DNA of 64,000 bases from Burkholderiales bacterium (GCA_947453625.1 CANGHK010000004.1:97567-161566), one strand, 5' to 3'; counted from the stretch's first letter, positions 17,816 to 28,552 are shown. Notes: generated from the letters alone by a model not told the origin. Translations and numbers: made by a program.

Positions 17816-20800
17816 GCGCCCTCCCCTGGCGCCTGGCCCCAGCCGCCGCCGCCCGGGGTCTCGATCACGAACACATCGCCGGGCTGCATCAGCACCTCGC
17901 CGATATAGGCCAGCGGCTCGACGCTGCCGTCGGCGCGCTCGACGCGGTTGATGCCGGGCGCACCCGCCTGGCCGCCGGCGCCACCGAAAGCGCCGTGCAG
18001 GCGGCCGTTGCTGAGGATGGCCGCGGTCATGGGTTGCAGAAAGCGCAGTTTGCGCACCCCGCCGTCGCCGCCACGCCAGCGGCCGGCGCCGCCCGATCCG
18101 GCCCGGATCTCGTAGCTGTCCAGCCGCACCGGAAAGCGGAACTCGAGCACCTCGGGGTCGGTCAGGCGCGAGTTGGTCATGTGGGTCTGCACCACACTCG
18201 TGCCGTCGAAACCCGGCCCGGCGCCCGACCCGCCCGAGATCGTCTCGTAGTACTGGTGGGTGGCGTCGCCGAAGGTGAAGTTGTTCATCGTCTGCTGGCT
18301 GGACGCCAGCACGCCCAGCGCGCCGTAGAGCGCGTTGGTGACGCAGGACGAGGTCTCGACATTGCCCGCCACCACCGCGGCCGGCGGTCGCGGGTTGAGC
18401 AGGCAGCCTTCGGGGACGATCACCCGCAGCGGCTTCAGACAACCGGCGTTGAGCGGGATGTCGTCGTCGACCAGGGTGCGGAAGACATAGAGCACCGCGG
18501 CCATCGTCACCGCCTTGGGGGCGTTGAAGTTGTCGGGCAGTTGCGCGCTGGTGCCGCTGAAGTCGATCACCGCCTCGCGCCTGGCGGCGTCCACCGTGAC
18601 CTTGACCTGGATCTGCGCGCCGTTGTCCATGGGCAGGGTGAACTGGCCATCCGACCCGAGCGCCGGGCCGCCCCAAGCCGGGTCACCCCCCTCGGGGGGC
18701 GGTGCGCCGCCAGGCGCGCCTGGCGGCCGGGCCGCCAACGCGGTGATCACCCGCCGCACCGACTCCTCGGCGTTGTCCTGCACATGGCCCATATAGGCCG
18801 CCACCGTCGGCTGGCCCCAATGCGCGACCATCGCGTGCAGTTCCTGCACGCCTTTCTCGTTGGCGGCGATCTGGGCCCGCAGGTCGGCGATGGTCTGGTC
18901 GGGGTTGCGCGCCGGCCAGCGGCCGCTGCCGAGCTTGTCGCGCAACTCGGCCTCGCGCAGCGCACCGCCGCGCACCAGCAGCAGGTTGTCGAGCAGCACG
19001 CCTTCTTCCTCGATGCTGCGCGAGAACGGCGGCACCGAGCCCGGCGTGATGCCGCCGATGTCGGCATGGTGGCCTCGGGACGCGACGTAAAAACCCGGTG
19101 CCGCCGCGCCGCCCAGGTACACCGGTGTGACCACGGTCACGTCAGGCAGGTGGGTGCCGCCGTGGTAGGGGTCGTTGAGCACGTAGACATCACCAGCCTG
19201 CATCGCCGGGTTGCGCGCGATCACGGTCTTGATCGACTCGCTCATCGACCCCAGGTGCACCGGCATGTGCGGCGCGTTGGCGATCAGCGCGCCCTGGGCG
19301 TCGAACAGCGCGCACGAAAAATCCAGCCGCTCCTTGATGTTGACCGAGTGCGCGGTGTTCTGCAGCCGCAAGCCCATCTGCTCGGCGATGTTCATGAACA
19401 GGTTGTTGAACACCTCGAGCATCACCGGGTCGGCCACGCTGCCGACGGCTTGCGCGGCGGGGCGCGGGCGGACGCGGCGCAGCGTCAGCGTGCCGTCGCC
19501 ATCGACCCGCGCCTGCCAGCCGGGCTCGACCACCGTGGTCGCGTTGCGCTCGGCAATCACCGCCGGGCCGCTGACCCGCGTGCCGGCCGGCAAGGCCTCG
19601 CGCTGGTGCAGCGCAGCTTCGCGCCACGACGCGTCGGCGCTGTCGTCGCCCGCGCAGTGCATCGCGACCCAGGCCAGCGGCTCGGGCTGCGCCGCCGTCG
19701 CTGCGGCGTCGGCCGCGCAGCCCGCAGCCGCCCCGTCGCCCACCGCCTGCGCCGCCCCTATCGCCTCGACCGACGCGGCCTCGATCACCAGGCCGCGCCC
19801 CGGCATGCCGAAGGCGAAGCGCTGGCGGTAGGCGGCCTCGAAGGCCGAGGCCATGGTCGCCAGTTCGGCCGGCGCCACCGGCAGCGCGGTGTCGGTGCCC
19901 TGGTAGCGCAGCAGCAGGCGCTCGACGCGGCGGATGCGGTCTGCCGGCACGCCCTGCGCGGCCACCTCGGCCTGCGCCGCGTCGCCCAGCGCGGCGAGTC
20001 GACCACGCGCGACCGACAGACCGGCGGCGTCCAGCGCCAGCTCGATCGAGGCCTCGCGCATCGCGGTCTGGTCGGCCAGGCCCATGCCATAGGCCGACAA
20101 CACCCCGGCCAGCGGGTGGATCAGCACCGTCGACATGCCCAGCGCATCGGCCACCGCGCAGGCATGCTGGCCCCCGGCGCCACCAAAGCACTGCAGCGTG
20201 TAGCCGGTGACGTCGTAACCGCGCGCCACCGAGATGCGCTTGATCGCGTTGGCCATGCTCGCCACGGTGATCTGCAGCGCGCCGGCGGCCACCGCCTCGG
20301 CGCTGGTGGGCCGGCCGGTGGCCGCGGTGATGCGCAGTGCCAGCGCGGCAAATTGCTGGCGCACCACCTCGCCGTCCAGCGGCTGGTCGGCGGCTGGGCC
20401 GAACAGCGCCGGGAAATGCGCCGGCTGTATCCGCCCCAGCATCACGTTGGCATCGGTCACCGCCAGCGGCCCGCCGCGCCGGTAAGCCGCCGGCCCCGGG
20501 TTGGCGCCGGCCGACTCGGGCCCGACGCGCAGCCGCGCGCCGTCGAAGCGGATCAGCGAGCCGCCGCCGGCGGCCACGGTGTGGATGCTCATCATCGGCG
20601 CGCGCATCCGCACCCCCGCCACCTGGGTGTCGAAGGCGCGCTCGAACTCGCCCGGCGCGCCGTCCGGGCCCACCGTGTAGTGCGACACGTCGGTGGACGT
20701 GCCGCCCATGTCGAAGCCGATCAACTTGCCATGGCCCGCGCTCAAGGCGGTTCTGACCATGCCGACGATGCCGCCGGCCGGCCCGGACAGGATCGCGTCC

Positions 20801-21597
20801 TTGCCCTGGAAGCGAGCGGCCGAGGTCAGCCCGCCCGAGCTCTGCATGAAGTACAGCGGCACGCCCGGCATCTGCGCCGCCACCTGGGCCACGTAGCGGC
20901 CCAGGATGGGCGAGAGGTAGGCATCGACCACGGTGGTGTCGCCGCGCGGGATCAGCTTGATCAGCGGGCTGACCTGGTGCGAGACGCTGATCTGGCCAAA
21001 GCCGATCTGGCGCGCGACCTCCAGCGCCGCCAACTCATGCGCCGGGCTGCGCCAGCCGTGCAGAAAGACGATCGCGCAGGCCCGGATGCCGGCGTCGAAG
21101 GCCGGCTGCAGGTCGCGCCGCAGCGCGGCAAGGTCCAGCGCGCGCAACACCGCGCCCTGGGCATCGAGCCGCTCGTCGGCCTCGACCACGCGCTCGTAGA
21201 GCATTTCGGGCAGCACGATGTGGCGGTCGAACAAGCGCGGCCTGGCCTGGGTGGCGATGCGCAGCGCATCGCGGAATCCGCGCGTGATCACCAGCACGGT
21301 GCGGTCGCCCTTGCGCTCGAGCAGCGCGTTGGTGGCCACCGTGGTGCCCATCTTGACGCAGTCCACCCGGTCGGGCGTGATCAGCGCGCCGGCGGGCAGG
21401 CCGAGCAAGCGGCGCATGCCCTCGACTGCGGCATCCGGGTACTGCTCGGCGTTCTCGCTCAGCAGCTTGGCGGTGGCCAGCGTGCCGTCGGGGCGGCGCG
21501 CCACGATGTCGGTGAAGGTGCCGCCACGGTCTATCCAGAACTGCCATTTATCGGCACGCAAGTCCCGCGCCTCACCCGATGTCGCCGATGTCACCAT
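17812..21597 (-). CDS. 5-oxoprolinase, fused hydantoinase A/B type (ATP-dependent)
   Basis: 1261 residues from the ATG at 21597, preceded by AGGGA. A GTG at 21618 would add seven residues and sits eight bases after a GATACT hexamer. The N-terminal HyuA half (about 1-700) has the actin-like phosphate loops DRGGTFTD and [13 protein letters not shown] and the [15 protein letters not shown] block. The C-terminal HyuB half (about 720-1260) begins [18 protein letters not shown] and includes [15 protein letters not shown]. It opens 5-oxoproline to glutamate using ATP. It is translationally coupled to pcp downstream and divergent from a TRAP transporter. Confidence 0.93.
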   Translation of the reverse strand: MVTSATSGEARDLRADKWQFWIDRGGTFTDIVARRPDGTLATAKLLSENAEQYPDAAVEGMRRLLGLPAGALITPDRVDCVKMGTTVATNALLERKGDRTVLVITRGFRDALRIATQARPRLFDRHIVLPEMLYERVVEADERLDAQGAVLRALDLAALRRDLQPAFDAGIRACAIVFLHGWRSPAHELAALEVARQIGFGQISVSHQVSPLIKLIPRGDTTVVDAYLSPILGRYVAQVAAQMPGVPLYFMQSSGGLTSAARFQGKDAILSGPAGGIVGMVRTALSAGHGKLIGFDMGGTSTDVSHYTVGPDGAPGEFERAFDTQVAGVRMRAPMMSIHTVAAGGGSLIRFDGARLRVGPESAGANPGPAAYRRGGPLAVTDANVMLGRIQPAHFPALFGPAADQPLDGEVVRQQFAALALRITAATGRPTSAEAVAAGALQITVASMANAIKRISVARGYDVTGYTLQCFGGAGGQHACAVADALGMSTVLIHPLAGVLSAYGMGLADQTAMREASIELALDAAGLSVARGRLAALGDAAQAEVAAQGVPADRIRRVERLLLRYQGTDTALPVAPAELATMASAFEAAYRQRFAFGMPGRGLVIEAASVEAIGAAQAVGDGAAAGCAADAAATAAQPEPLAWVAMHCAGDDSADASWREAALHQREALPAGTRVSGPAVIAERNATTVVEPGWQARVDGDGTLTLRRVRPRPAAQAVGSVADPVMLEVFNNLFMNIAEQMGLRLQNTAHSVNIKERLDFSCALFDAQGALIANAPHMPVHLGSMSESIKTVIARNPAMQAGDVYVLNDPYHGGTHLPDVTVVTPVYLGGAAAPGFYVASRGHHADIGGITPGSVPPFSRSIEEEGVLLDNLLLVRGGALREAELRDKLGSGRWPARNPDQTIADLRAQIAANEKGVQELHAMVAHWGQPTVAAYMGHVQDNAEESVRRVITALAARPPGAPGGAPPPEGGDPAWGGPALGSDGQFTLPMDNGAQIQVKVTVDAARREAVIDFSGTSAQLPDNFNAPKAVTMAAVLYVFRTLVDDDIPLNAGCLKPLRVIVPEGCLLNPRPPAAVVAGNVETSSCVTNALYGALGVLASSQQTMNNFTFGDATHQYYETISGGSGAGPGFDGTSVVQTHMTNSRLTDPEVLEFRFPVRLDSYEIRAGSGGAGRWRGGDGGVRKLRFLQPMTAAILSNGRLHGAFGGAGGQAGAPGINRVERADGSVEPLAYIGEVLMQPGDVFVIETPGGGGWGQAPGEGA

Positions 21598-21751
21598 GTC
21601 GTTCAATCCCTGCTGCACAGGCCGGCAGTATCGGCCAGCGCGCCAGACCGGCGCAGGCCCAGGGCTTGCTTTATCTTCGGATCAACACCCATGGATGCCC
21701 GCCACTATGCCGTTATTCTGTTCGGGTCATTCACAGCCGAAGAAAGCGCTC

Positions 21752-22750
21752 ATGACCTCATCGCCCCTCCCCCGTCGCCGCGTTGCCGCGCGCGCCCTGG
21801 CCGCTGCCCTGATCACCACGCTGGCGGCGTCCGCCGCCTGGGCCCAGACCAAATGGGATCTGCCCGCGGCCTACGCCGCCAGCAACTTCCACACCGAGAA
21901 TCTGGTGCAGTTCGCCGCCGATGTCGACAAGGCCAGCGCCGGCAAGCTCAAGATCACCGTGCATGCCAACGCCGCGCTGTTCAAGGCCACCGAGATCAAG
22001 CGCGCGGTGCAGGGCGGACAGGCGCAGATCGGCGAGATCCTGCTGGCCAACTTCAGCAACGAGTGGCCGGTCTACGCCGCCGACGGCCTGCCCTTCCTGG
22101 CCGACAGCTACGACGAGGCGGCCAAGCTCTACAAGGTGCAGCGCCCGCTGCTCGAGAAGAAGCTGGCCGAGCAGGGCATGCTGCTGCTGTACGCGGTGGC
22201 TTGGCCGCCGCAGGGCATCTTCGCCAAGAAGCCGATCAACGCGGCGGCCGACCTGAAGGGCGTGAAGTGGCGCGCCTACAGCCCCAGCACCTCGCGCATC
22301 GCCGAACTGGTGGGCGCACAGCCCGTCACGGTGCAGGCCGCCGAGCTGAGCCAGGCCATGGCCACCGGCGTGATCGAGAGCTATATGTCGTCGGGCTCGA
22401 CCGGCTACGACACCAAGACCTTCGAGCACCTGAAGTTCTTCGTCGACACCCAGGCCTGGTTGCCGAAGAACGCGGTGCTGGTCAACAAGGCCGCCTTCGA
22501 CGCGCTGGACAAGCCGACCCAGGCCGCGCTGCTCAAGGCCGGCGCCGAGGCCGAGACCCGGGGCTGGGCCGTCTCCAAGGTCAAGAACACCGAGTACCTC
22601 GACCTGCTGAAGAAGAACGGCATGACCATCCTGCCGCCCTCGCCGGCCTTGAAGGCCGACATGAAGAAGGTCGGCGACACGATGCTCAAGGAATGGCTGG
22701 ACAAGGCCGGACCCGAGGGCAAGACCTTGGTCGACGCCTTCCTGAAGTGA
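21752..22750 (+). CDS. TRAP transporter substrate-binding protein (DctP family)
   Basis: 332 residues. A signal peptide with an RRR start and AWA cleavage region spans about 1-31, followed by the DctP fold (about 35-330). TRAP-type segments such as GQAQIGEILLANFSNEWPV, the GVKWRAYSPSTSR arginine region and VIESYMSSGSTG are seen. It binds an organic acid in the periplasm for the DctQM permease. Because it is divergent from the pcp/5-oxoprolinase operon, 5-oxoproline or a related acid is a reasonable guess. The ATG at 21752 is chosen because the signal peptide begins there. The next gene starts within its stop (GTGA). Confidence 0.9.
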   Translation: MTSSPLPRRRVAARALAAALITTLAASAAWAQTKWDLPAAYAASNFHTENLVQFAADVDKASAGKLKITVHANAALFKATEIKRAVQGGQAQIGEILLANFSNEWPVYAADGLPFLADSYDEAAKLYKVQRPLLEKKLAEQGMLLLYAVAWPPQGIFAKKPINAAADLKGVKWRAYSPSTSRIAELVGAQPVTVQAAELSQAMATGVIESYMSSGSTGYDTKTFEHLKFFVDTQAWLPKNAVLVNKAAFDALDKPTQAALLKAGAEAETRGWAVSKVKNTEYLDLLKKNGMTILPPSPALKADMKKVGDTMLKEWLDKAGPEGKTLVDAFLK

Positions 22751-23271
22751 CTGCCCCATCTGCCCGGCGTGCCCTAGACGCCTTGTTCGACGGCGCGGCG
22801 GCGCTGGCCGCAGCCTGCATGGTCGCGCTGCTGGTGATGGTGATGCTGTCGATCAGCGGCCGGCTGCTGCACTTCCACCTGCCCGGCACCGACGCCTACG
22901 CCGGCTACCTGATGGCCGGCGCGGGCTTTCTGGCGCTGGCCCACACCCTCAAGCGCGGCGAGCATATCCGCGTCACGCTGCTGCTCGGCGCGCTGTCGGG
23001 CCGGGCCAAGCATGTGCTGGAGCTGTGGGCGCTGGGCGCGTCGGCCGCGCTGGCCGGGCTGCTGGCGTTCTACAGCGTGCGGCTGGCCTGGCAATCGCAC
23101 GCCTTCAACGACATCTCCACCGGCAACGACGCCACGCCGCTGTGGCTGCCGCAGCTGGCGATGGCCGCCGGCACGCTGATCCTGCTGCTGGCGCTGATCG
23201 ATGAATGGCTGCTGGAGTGGCGCGGCCTGCGCGTGGGCCTGGTCAGCGACGAGATGCTGCACAACGAATGA
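22747..23271 (+). CDS. TRAP transporter small permease (DctQ family)
   Basis: 174 residues with four predicted transmembrane helices and the LAHTLKRGEHIRVTLL region between helices 2 and 3, typical of DctQ. The start is a GTG overlapping the stop of the binding-protein gene by four bases; no ATG fits the first helix. The small permease associates with the large DctM subunit in the inner membrane. Confidence 0.88.
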   Translation: MTAPSARRALDALFDGAAALAAACMVALLVMVMLSISGRLLHFHLPGTDAYAGYLMAGAGFLALAHTLKRGEHIRVTLLLGALSGRAKHVLELWALGASAALAGLLAFYSVRLAWQSHAFNDISTGNDATPLWLPQLAMAAGTLILLLALIDEWLLEWRGLRVGLVSDEMLHNE

Positions 23272-23299
23272 CGAGACCTGAAAAGCGCATGAACACCCC

Positions 23300-24598
23300 A
23301 TGAACGACCTGCTGATCACCAGCCTGCTGATCGTCACGCTGTTCGCCATCCTGGGCAGCGGGGTCTGGATCGGCCTGGCGCTGTCGGGCGTGGCCTGGAT
23401 AGGCATGGAGTTGTTCTCCAGCCGGCCGGCCGGCGACGCGATGGCCGTCACCATCTGGGGCTCGAGCTCGAGTTGGACCCTGACCGCGCTGCCGCTGTTC
23501 ATCTGGATGGGCGAGATCCTGTTCCGCACCCGCTTGTCCAACGACATGTTCCGCGGCCTCGCGCCCTGGGTTCAGGCGCTGCCCGGCCGGCTGCTGCACA
23601 CCAACGTGATCGGCTGCACCATCTTCGCCGCGGTCTCGGGGTCGAGCGCGGCCACTTGCGCGACCATAGGCAAGATGACGCTGCCCGAGTTGAAGCGCCG
23701 CGGCTACCCCGACGACATCGCGATAGGCTCGCTGGCCGGCGCCGGCACGCTCGGGCTGCTGATCCCGCCCTCGATCATCATGATCGTCTACGGCGTCAGC
23801 GCCGACGTCTCGATCGCCAAGCTGTTCATGGCCGGGGTGCTGCCCGGCGTGATGCTGGCCTCGCTGTTCTCGGGCTACCTGGTGGTCTGGGCGCTGCTCA
23901 ACCCGGGCCGGGTGCCACTGGCCGACCCGCCGATGAGCTTCAGGCAGAAGCTGTTCGAGTCGCGCCACCTGATCCCGGTGGTGTTGCTGATAGGCGCGGT
24001 GCTGGGATCGATCTACAGCGGCGTGGCCACTGCCACCGAGGCCGCTGGCGTCGGCGTGCTGGGCTCGCTGGTGCTGTCGGCCTTGCAGGGCTCGATGAGC
24101 TGGACCACCTTCAAGGAATCCTTGATGGGCGGCACGCGGCTGTACTGCATGATCGCGCTGATCCTGGCCGGCGCGTCCTTCCTGACGCTGGCGATGGGCT
24201 ACATCGGCCTGCCGCGCCATCTGGCCGAGTGGATAGGCGGCCTGCAGCTGAGCCCGGTGGCGCTGCTGACCGCGCTGATGGGCTTCTACATCGTGCTGGG
24301 CTGTTTTCTCGACGGCATCTCGATGGTGGTGCTGACGATGGGCGTGATCCTGCCGACGGTGCAGAAGGCCGGCATCGACTTGCTGTGGTTCGGCATCTTC
24401 ATCGTGCTGGTGGTCGAGATGGCGCAGATCACGCCGCCAGTGGGCTTCAACCTGTTCGTGCTGCAGGGCATGACGAAGCGCGAAATCGGCTGGATTGCCC
24501 GCGTGACGCTGCCCTTCTTCTTCCTGATGGTGGCCGCAGTGGCGCTGATCTGGCTGTTTCCGGGCATCGTCACGCTGCTGCCGACGCAGATGGGCTGA
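23300..24598 (+). CDS. TRAP transporter large permease (DctM family)
   Basis: 432 residues with about 12 transmembrane helices. Signature regions include SGSSAATCATIGKMTLPELKR, the PPSIIMIVYG stretch and the late EMAQITPPVGFNLFV. It forms the sodium-driven channel with the small permease. It begins 28 bases after dctQ, still in the same direction and presumably the same transcript. The multiheme cytochrome gene is convergent, 17 bases away, with no obvious terminator between. Confidence 0.92.
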   Translation: MNDLLITSLLIVTLFAILGSGVWIGLALSGVAWIGMELFSSRPAGDAMAVTIWGSSSSWTLTALPLFIWMGEILFRTRLSNDMFRGLAPWVQALPGRLLHTNVIGCTIFAAVSGSSAATCATIGKMTLPELKRRGYPDDIAIGSLAGAGTLGLLIPPSIIMIVYGVSADVSIAKLFMAGVLPGVMLASLFSGYLVVWALLNPGRVPLADPPMSFRQKLFESRHLIPVVLLIGAVLGSIYSGVATATEAAGVGVLGSLVLSALQGSMSWTTFKESLMGGTRLYCMIALILAGASFLTLAMGYIGLPRHLAEWIGGLQLSPVALLTALMGFYIVLGCFLDGISMVVLTMGVILPTVQKAGIDLLWFGIFIVLVVEMAQITPPVGFNLFVLQGMTKREIGWIARVTLPFFFLMVAAVALIWLFPGIVTLLPTQMG

Positions 24599-24615
24599 GC
24601 CGACTCAGCGCCTGC

Positions 24616-27057
24616 TCAGCGCGCGCCGCGCAAGCCGTCGACGAACTGGTGCACCTGGGCATCAGCGGGAGCCAGCGCCTGCAATTTTTCGCCCCAGGCC
24701 AGCGCCTGCGCGCGCCGGCCGGCCTGGGCATGGAGCACCGCCAGCGCGTAGGCCATGGCCGGGTCGGCCGGGGCCAGCCGCTGGGCCTGCAGCAGCGCGG
24801 CTTCGGCCGGCTGGCGCCGCCCCAGTTGCTGCAGCGCCAGGCCCAGGTTGTAGTGCACCTTGGCGCGCCCGGGCAGCAGCCGCGCCGCCTGGGTCAAGGC
24901 CTGGGCGGCCTCGGGCAGGCGTTTCTCCTCGGCCAGCAGCAGGCCCAGCGAATACTGCAGATCACCCTGCGCGGGCAGGCGCCTGACGCCCTCGCTCAGC
25001 ACCCGTTCGGCATCGGCGTTGCGCGCGCCGGCGTTGTAGAGCCGAGCCAGGTTGGCCCGGGCCGGGGTGAAGTCGGGGTCTATCCGCAGCGCGGCCAGGT
25101 AATGCTGCTCGGCCAGATCGGCCTGGCCCAGGTTCTCGAACACCACCGCCAGATTGAGCTGTGCGCCGGGCATGTCGAGCGCGAGCCGCTGCACCGCGAG
25201 GTACTCGGCCAGCGCGGACTCGAAAGCCGGGCGCGCCTGGGGCTCGATCAGCGTGTCCTTCAGCGTGGGCGGCAGCGCCGACAGGCTGCGAGCGGCGGCG
25301 ATGCGCACCGCGCGCACCGCATCGGTCAGCAAGGGCGTCAGCGCCTGCGCGCGCAGGTTTGCCGGCAGGGCGTCCAGGCTGTCGGCGGCGGCGGCGCGCA
25401 CTTCCGGGTCGGCGTCACGGGTGGCGGCGATGCGCTGGAGGTGGCCGGCAGACGGGTCGTCGCGCAACGCGGCCAGCGCGCTGGCGCGCACGATGGGCGG
25501 GCGGGCGGGGTCGGCAGACAACTGGGCCAGGCCATCGCCGGCGCCCGACTGGCCGGCAATGGCGGCGGCAAAGACCTCGCCATAGTGCGGAGCCTGGCGC
25601 CGCTGCGGGCCGTACCAGGCGGCCACGCGGTCGGCCGCCCATTGCGCGGACCGGTCACCATGACAGGCGTTGCAGGCATTGGGCGTGCCTATCTTGACCG
25701 ACAGGTCGGGCCGGGGAATGCGCAGGCTGTGGTCGGGCCGCTGCTGGACCTGCATATAGGTCTTGGACGGCATGTGGCAGTTGACGCATTGCGCACCCGC
25801 CGACCCCGCCGGGTGGAAATGGTGCGACGGCGCATCGAACAGCCCGGCCGCCTTGGGGAAAGCCGGGTTGGCCTGCGGCGAATGGCATTGCAGGCACAGC
25901 GCGTTGCCGGCGAGCTTGAGTTGCCCGCTGTGCGGGTTGTGGCAGGCACTGCAACCTACGCCCTGCTGGTGCATCTTGCTCTGGCGGAACGAGCCGTCGA
26001 CAAACACCTCGTCGAGCTGCTGGCCGTCGGCATGGTAGAGCCCGGGCTGCAGCAGGCTGGGCAACTGGCTGTCGAACTGGGGCGGGCCGGGCAGCGCGGT
26101 GGCCACCAGTTCGGTGCGGCGGGCGTGGCAGGCGGCACAGACTTCGGTCTGGCGCGACGCCGACAGGGTCTTGAAGCTCAGGGTCAGGCCGAAATTCGGC
26201 TCGGCCAGGGCGGCGGCGTCCGGCCCGGCGCCCACCGTCCTGGCTTCGGCCTTGGCCCGGGCCCAGCGCAGATGCCGGTCGCCCGGGCCGTGGCAGGACT
26301 GGCACGAGACGTTGGGCTCGCGCCAGGTCGATGCAAAGCGGTCGCTGGCCGGGTCGTAGCGCTTTTCGAAGCCGGTGGTGTGGCAGGCCAGGCACTGGGT
26401 GTTGGCGGTCTGGTAGCGGCCGGTCCAGTGCAGCACGTCGCCCGCCGGCGCGCGCTCGTCAGGCCGCAGGTGAAACCAGCGCCTGGCGCGGGTGTCCCAG
26501 GCGATCTGCAGCGGCTGCAGGCGTCCGCCGGGCATCGCGATCAGGTATTGCTGCAAGGGGTCGACGCCGAAGGTGTGGCTGATCTCGAAATCGGCCAGCC
26601 GGCCGTCCGGCCCGTCGGTGTGCACCATGAACTTGTCGCCGCGCCGGAAGAACCGGCTGGTGACGCCACGGTGGGTAAAGCGGGCGTCGTTGAAGTCGCC
26701 GCGCACCGCTGTGGGCGTGGCGGCGGCCATCGCCCGGGCGTGGTGCGAGGCCTGCCACTGCCTGGCCTGTTCGGCATGGCAGGCCAGGCACTGCACGTTG
26801 TCGACCAGGACCGCCGCCGGCGGTGCGGCGCCGGGTGCTGAGGCCGACGCGGGGATAAGGGCCGCCGGCGCGCTTTTGGCTATCCACAGGGCCGCACCCA
26901 GCGTCAGCGTCAGCAGCAGCACCAGGGCCACGGCCAGCCAAGGCCCCTCGCCGCGCCACGACCGCATCGAGGGCGGGGGTGGCGCGCCAGCGGCAGCGGC
27001 CGAGCCAACCGGGACGGAAGCGGAGCTGCGGAGGTGGGCGGGCGGAACTTTGGCCAT
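24616..27057 (-). CDS. Membrane-anchored eight-heme cytochrome c with HEAT and TPR repeats
   Basis: 813 residues. A proline/alanine-rich cytoplasmic tail leads into one transmembrane helix (about 39-60). The periplasmic part follows with eight CxxCH heme motifs, starting at residues 90, 222, 252, 307, 369, 388, 424 and 462. Residues about 480-600 look like HEAT-type repeats (RASALAALRDDP, VRAAAADSLDAL, VRIAAARSLSAL) and 620-813 like TPR repeats (LNLAVVFENLGQADLAEQHY and later copies). Cytochrome c554/multiheme-TPR proteins of this kind are known, but their electron donors and acceptors mostly are not. A secreted beta-propeller gene lies 133 bases upstream on the same strand, suggesting shared function. 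Confidence 0.85.
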   Translation of the reverse strand: MAKVPPAHLRSSASVPVGSAAAAGAPPPPSMRSWRGEGPWLAVALVLLLTLTLGAALWIAKSAPAALIPASASAPGAAPPAAVLVDNVQCLACHAEQARQWQASHHARAMAAATPTAVRGDFNDARFTHRGVTSRFFRRGDKFMVHTDGPDGRLADFEISHTFGVDPLQQYLIAMPGGRLQPLQIAWDTRARRWFHLRPDERAPAGDVLHWTGRYQTANTQCLACHTTGFEKRYDPASDRFASTWREPNVSCQSCHGPGDRHLRWARAKAEARTVGAGPDAAALAEPNFGLTLSFKTLSASRQTEVCAACHARRTELVATALPGPPQFDSQLPSLLQPGLYHADGQQLDEVFVDGSFRQSKMHQQGVGCSACHNPHSGQLKLAGNALCLQCHSPQANPAFPKAAGLFDAPSHHFHPAGSAGAQCVNCHMPSKTYMQVQQRPDHSLRIPRPDLSVKIGTPNACNACHGDRSAQWAADRVAAWYGPQRRQAPHYGEVFAAAIAGQSGAGDGLAQLSADPARPPIVRASALAALRDDPSAGHLQRIAATRDADPEVRAAAADSLDALPANLRAQALTPLLTDAVRAVRIAAARSLSALPPTLKDTLIEPQARPAFESALAEYLAVQRLALDMPGAQLNLAVVFENLGQADLAEQHYLAALRIDPDFTPARANLARLYNAGARNADAERVLSEGVRRLPAQGDLQYSLGLLLAEEKRLPEAAQALTQAARLLPGRAKVHYNLGLALQQLGRRQPAEAALLQAQRLAPADPAMAYALAVLHAQAGRRAQALAWGEKLQALAPADAQVHQFVDGLRGAR

Positions 27058-27190
27058 GGCGTTGGCACCGGCGGCTCGGGTCGCCTCGGTTCAGGTCGGG
27101 CCGCGATCTTGCCATGCCGAGGCCCTGGGCGATGCGTGCCCGCCCACACCGGTCACGCCCGATCAAGCCAGCGGGCCCAGCGGCCCGCGA

Positions 27191-28414
27191 TCAGGGCGTC
27201 TTCAGCGCGCGCTTCCAATCGCGGTACAGGTCGAGGTCGACACCGTCGGGGTAGTTCAGGTAGCCCGGCGCATGGCCCTTGACGCCCAGCACGCCGTACT
27301 GCCAGAGGATGGCCCGGGTCTGGCGGTCGACCACGATGACGCGGTCATGCAGGTCGTCGACGATCAGCACATCGCCGGTGTCGGGCAGTTCGCGGGCGAT
27401 CGACGGGTGGTCGAGCATGCCCGCGCCCTCGGCGACAAAGTATTCCCAGGTCGGCTTGCCGGTGGCCGGGTCGAAGATCACCACCCGGCCCGGCTTGACG
27501 AAATCGGCCACGATCAACTGCTTGCCGTCCACCGTCGGGAAGGTGTCGGACGGGTAACGGACATGCGGCGCGCGCACGCTGTACAGCACCTTGCCGGCGC
27601 GGGTGATGCGCGAGACCCAGGCGCCGCTGATCTCGGTGACCAGGATGTCGCCGTTCTCGAGCGGAGTGGCGCCGTTGGGGTAGTCGAGTTGCTGCGGCGG
27701 CTTGTGGTGGCACTGGCCGGGCTCGCCCCACTGGGTGACGATGCGGCTGTCCTTGGGGTCGATGATCATCACCCGGCAGTTGCGGATGTCAGCTGTCAGG
27801 AACAGCCCGTCGGCCAGCAGGTGGGCGTCGTCGGGGTAGTTCAGCAGCGTGCCGGTCTTGCCCCGCGTGTCAGGCACGCCGTAGGTCCAGGTGATGACGC
27901 GCCGCTCGTAATCGACGATGTGGACGTCGAAGTTGTCTTCTTCGCTGACCGCCAACTGGCGGCCATCGGCCGAGAAGTTCACATCCTCGTTGCCGCGGTA
28001 GAGCGTCAAGCTGGGCGACGGGAACTCCCAGAGGATGCGTTTATCGGGCGCCACCTCGATCAGTCGGTTGTTGCGACGGTCGGCGATCACGATCGGGTAG
28101 GGCAAGGGCTTGCCCCAGGACGGCACCGGCTGCTGGCGCGTGCCGGTGGCCGGCGGGATGGGCGGCAGCACCACGCCGCTCGAGACGATGCCGGCGCCGG
28201 TCATCTCTGGCGTGACGGTCACCGCCACCCCCGGCGGCTTGCTCACCTTGGCCACTTTGGCCGAACTCGCCGGCGGCGCGGGCATGGGGCTGCTGGCCGC
28301 TGCGTCGGCCGCCGCGGCCGGGCCCGCCAGCGACCATACCGCCAGCGCGCCCAGCATGGCGGCCCAGGGCCGCGCCTGGCGCGTGGGTGCGGTCGAAGCC
28401 TGAAGTTCTTGCAT
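27191..28414 (-). CDS. Secreted beta-propeller (NHL/PQQ-like or arylsulfotransferase-like) protein
   Basis: 407 residues from the ATG at 28414. A signal peptide ends in GPAAAADA (about residue 30-37), a low-complexity Ala/Pro linker follows, and then a propeller built from repeats such as IVIADRRNNRLIEV, VHIVDYERRVITW, LNYPDDAHLLADG and LDYPNGATPLENGDILVTE. Similar repeats occur in arylsulfotransferases and NHL proteins, but I see no catalytic histidine pair that would prove sulfotransfer. It probably acts in the periplasm next to the multiheme cytochrome encoded downstream. Confidence 0.72.
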   Translation of the reverse strand: MQELQASTAPTRQARPWAAMLGALAVWSLAGPAAAADAAASSPMPAPPASSAKVAKVSKPPGVAVTVTPEMTGAGIVSSGVVLPPIPPATGTRQQPVPSWGKPLPYPIVIADRRNNRLIEVAPDKRILWEFPSPSLTLYRGNEDVNFSADGRQLAVSEEDNFDVHIVDYERRVITWTYGVPDTRGKTGTLLNYPDDAHLLADGLFLTADIRNCRVMIIDPKDSRIVTQWGEPGQCHHKPPQQLDYPNGATPLENGDILVTEISGAWVSRITRAGKVLYSVRAPHVRYPSDTFPTVDGKQLIVADFVKPGRVVIFDPATGKPTWEYFVAEGAGMLDHPSIARELPDTGDVLIVDDLHDRVIVVDRQTRAILWQYGVLGVKGHAPGYLNYPDGVDLDLYRDWKRALKTP

Positions 28415-28539
28415 GCGCTGGATCCGATGGGCTGAGGTTGAGAATCCGCACCATGCCCCAGCCGCGCGGCCACCGCCTTGATGCGTCACAAGCCGGGGCC
28501 GATAGACCTGAGGCGCAGCGGCGGGGCCGGGCGCTGCCC

Positions 28540-28545
28540 TACAAT
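28540..28545 (+). promoter_or_regulatory. -10 element of the 4.5S RNA gene
   Basis: TACAAT lies seven bases before the inferred 5' end of the SRP RNA. A good -35 hexamer is not obvious in the GC-rich stretch upstream. Confidence 0.5.
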
Positions 28546-28552
28546 CGCCCCC

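Noticed and set aside
17995..23271. A 1758-codon open frame on the plus strand opposite 5-oxoprolinase
   Set aside because: Its translation is Arg/His/Gly/Gln-rich without domains up to the dctQ part; it is the complement of the real gene in high-GC DNA. Only the end from 22747 (dctQ) is real.
23473..26841. A long plus-strand frame across dctM and the cytochrome gene
   Set aside because: Runs out of frame through dctM and antisense to the multiheme protein; composition artefact.
27034..27282. Short plus-strand ORFs between the cytochrome and propeller genes
   Set aside because: Arg/Gly/Pro-rich with no ribosome-binding site; they overlap the ends of two real genes.
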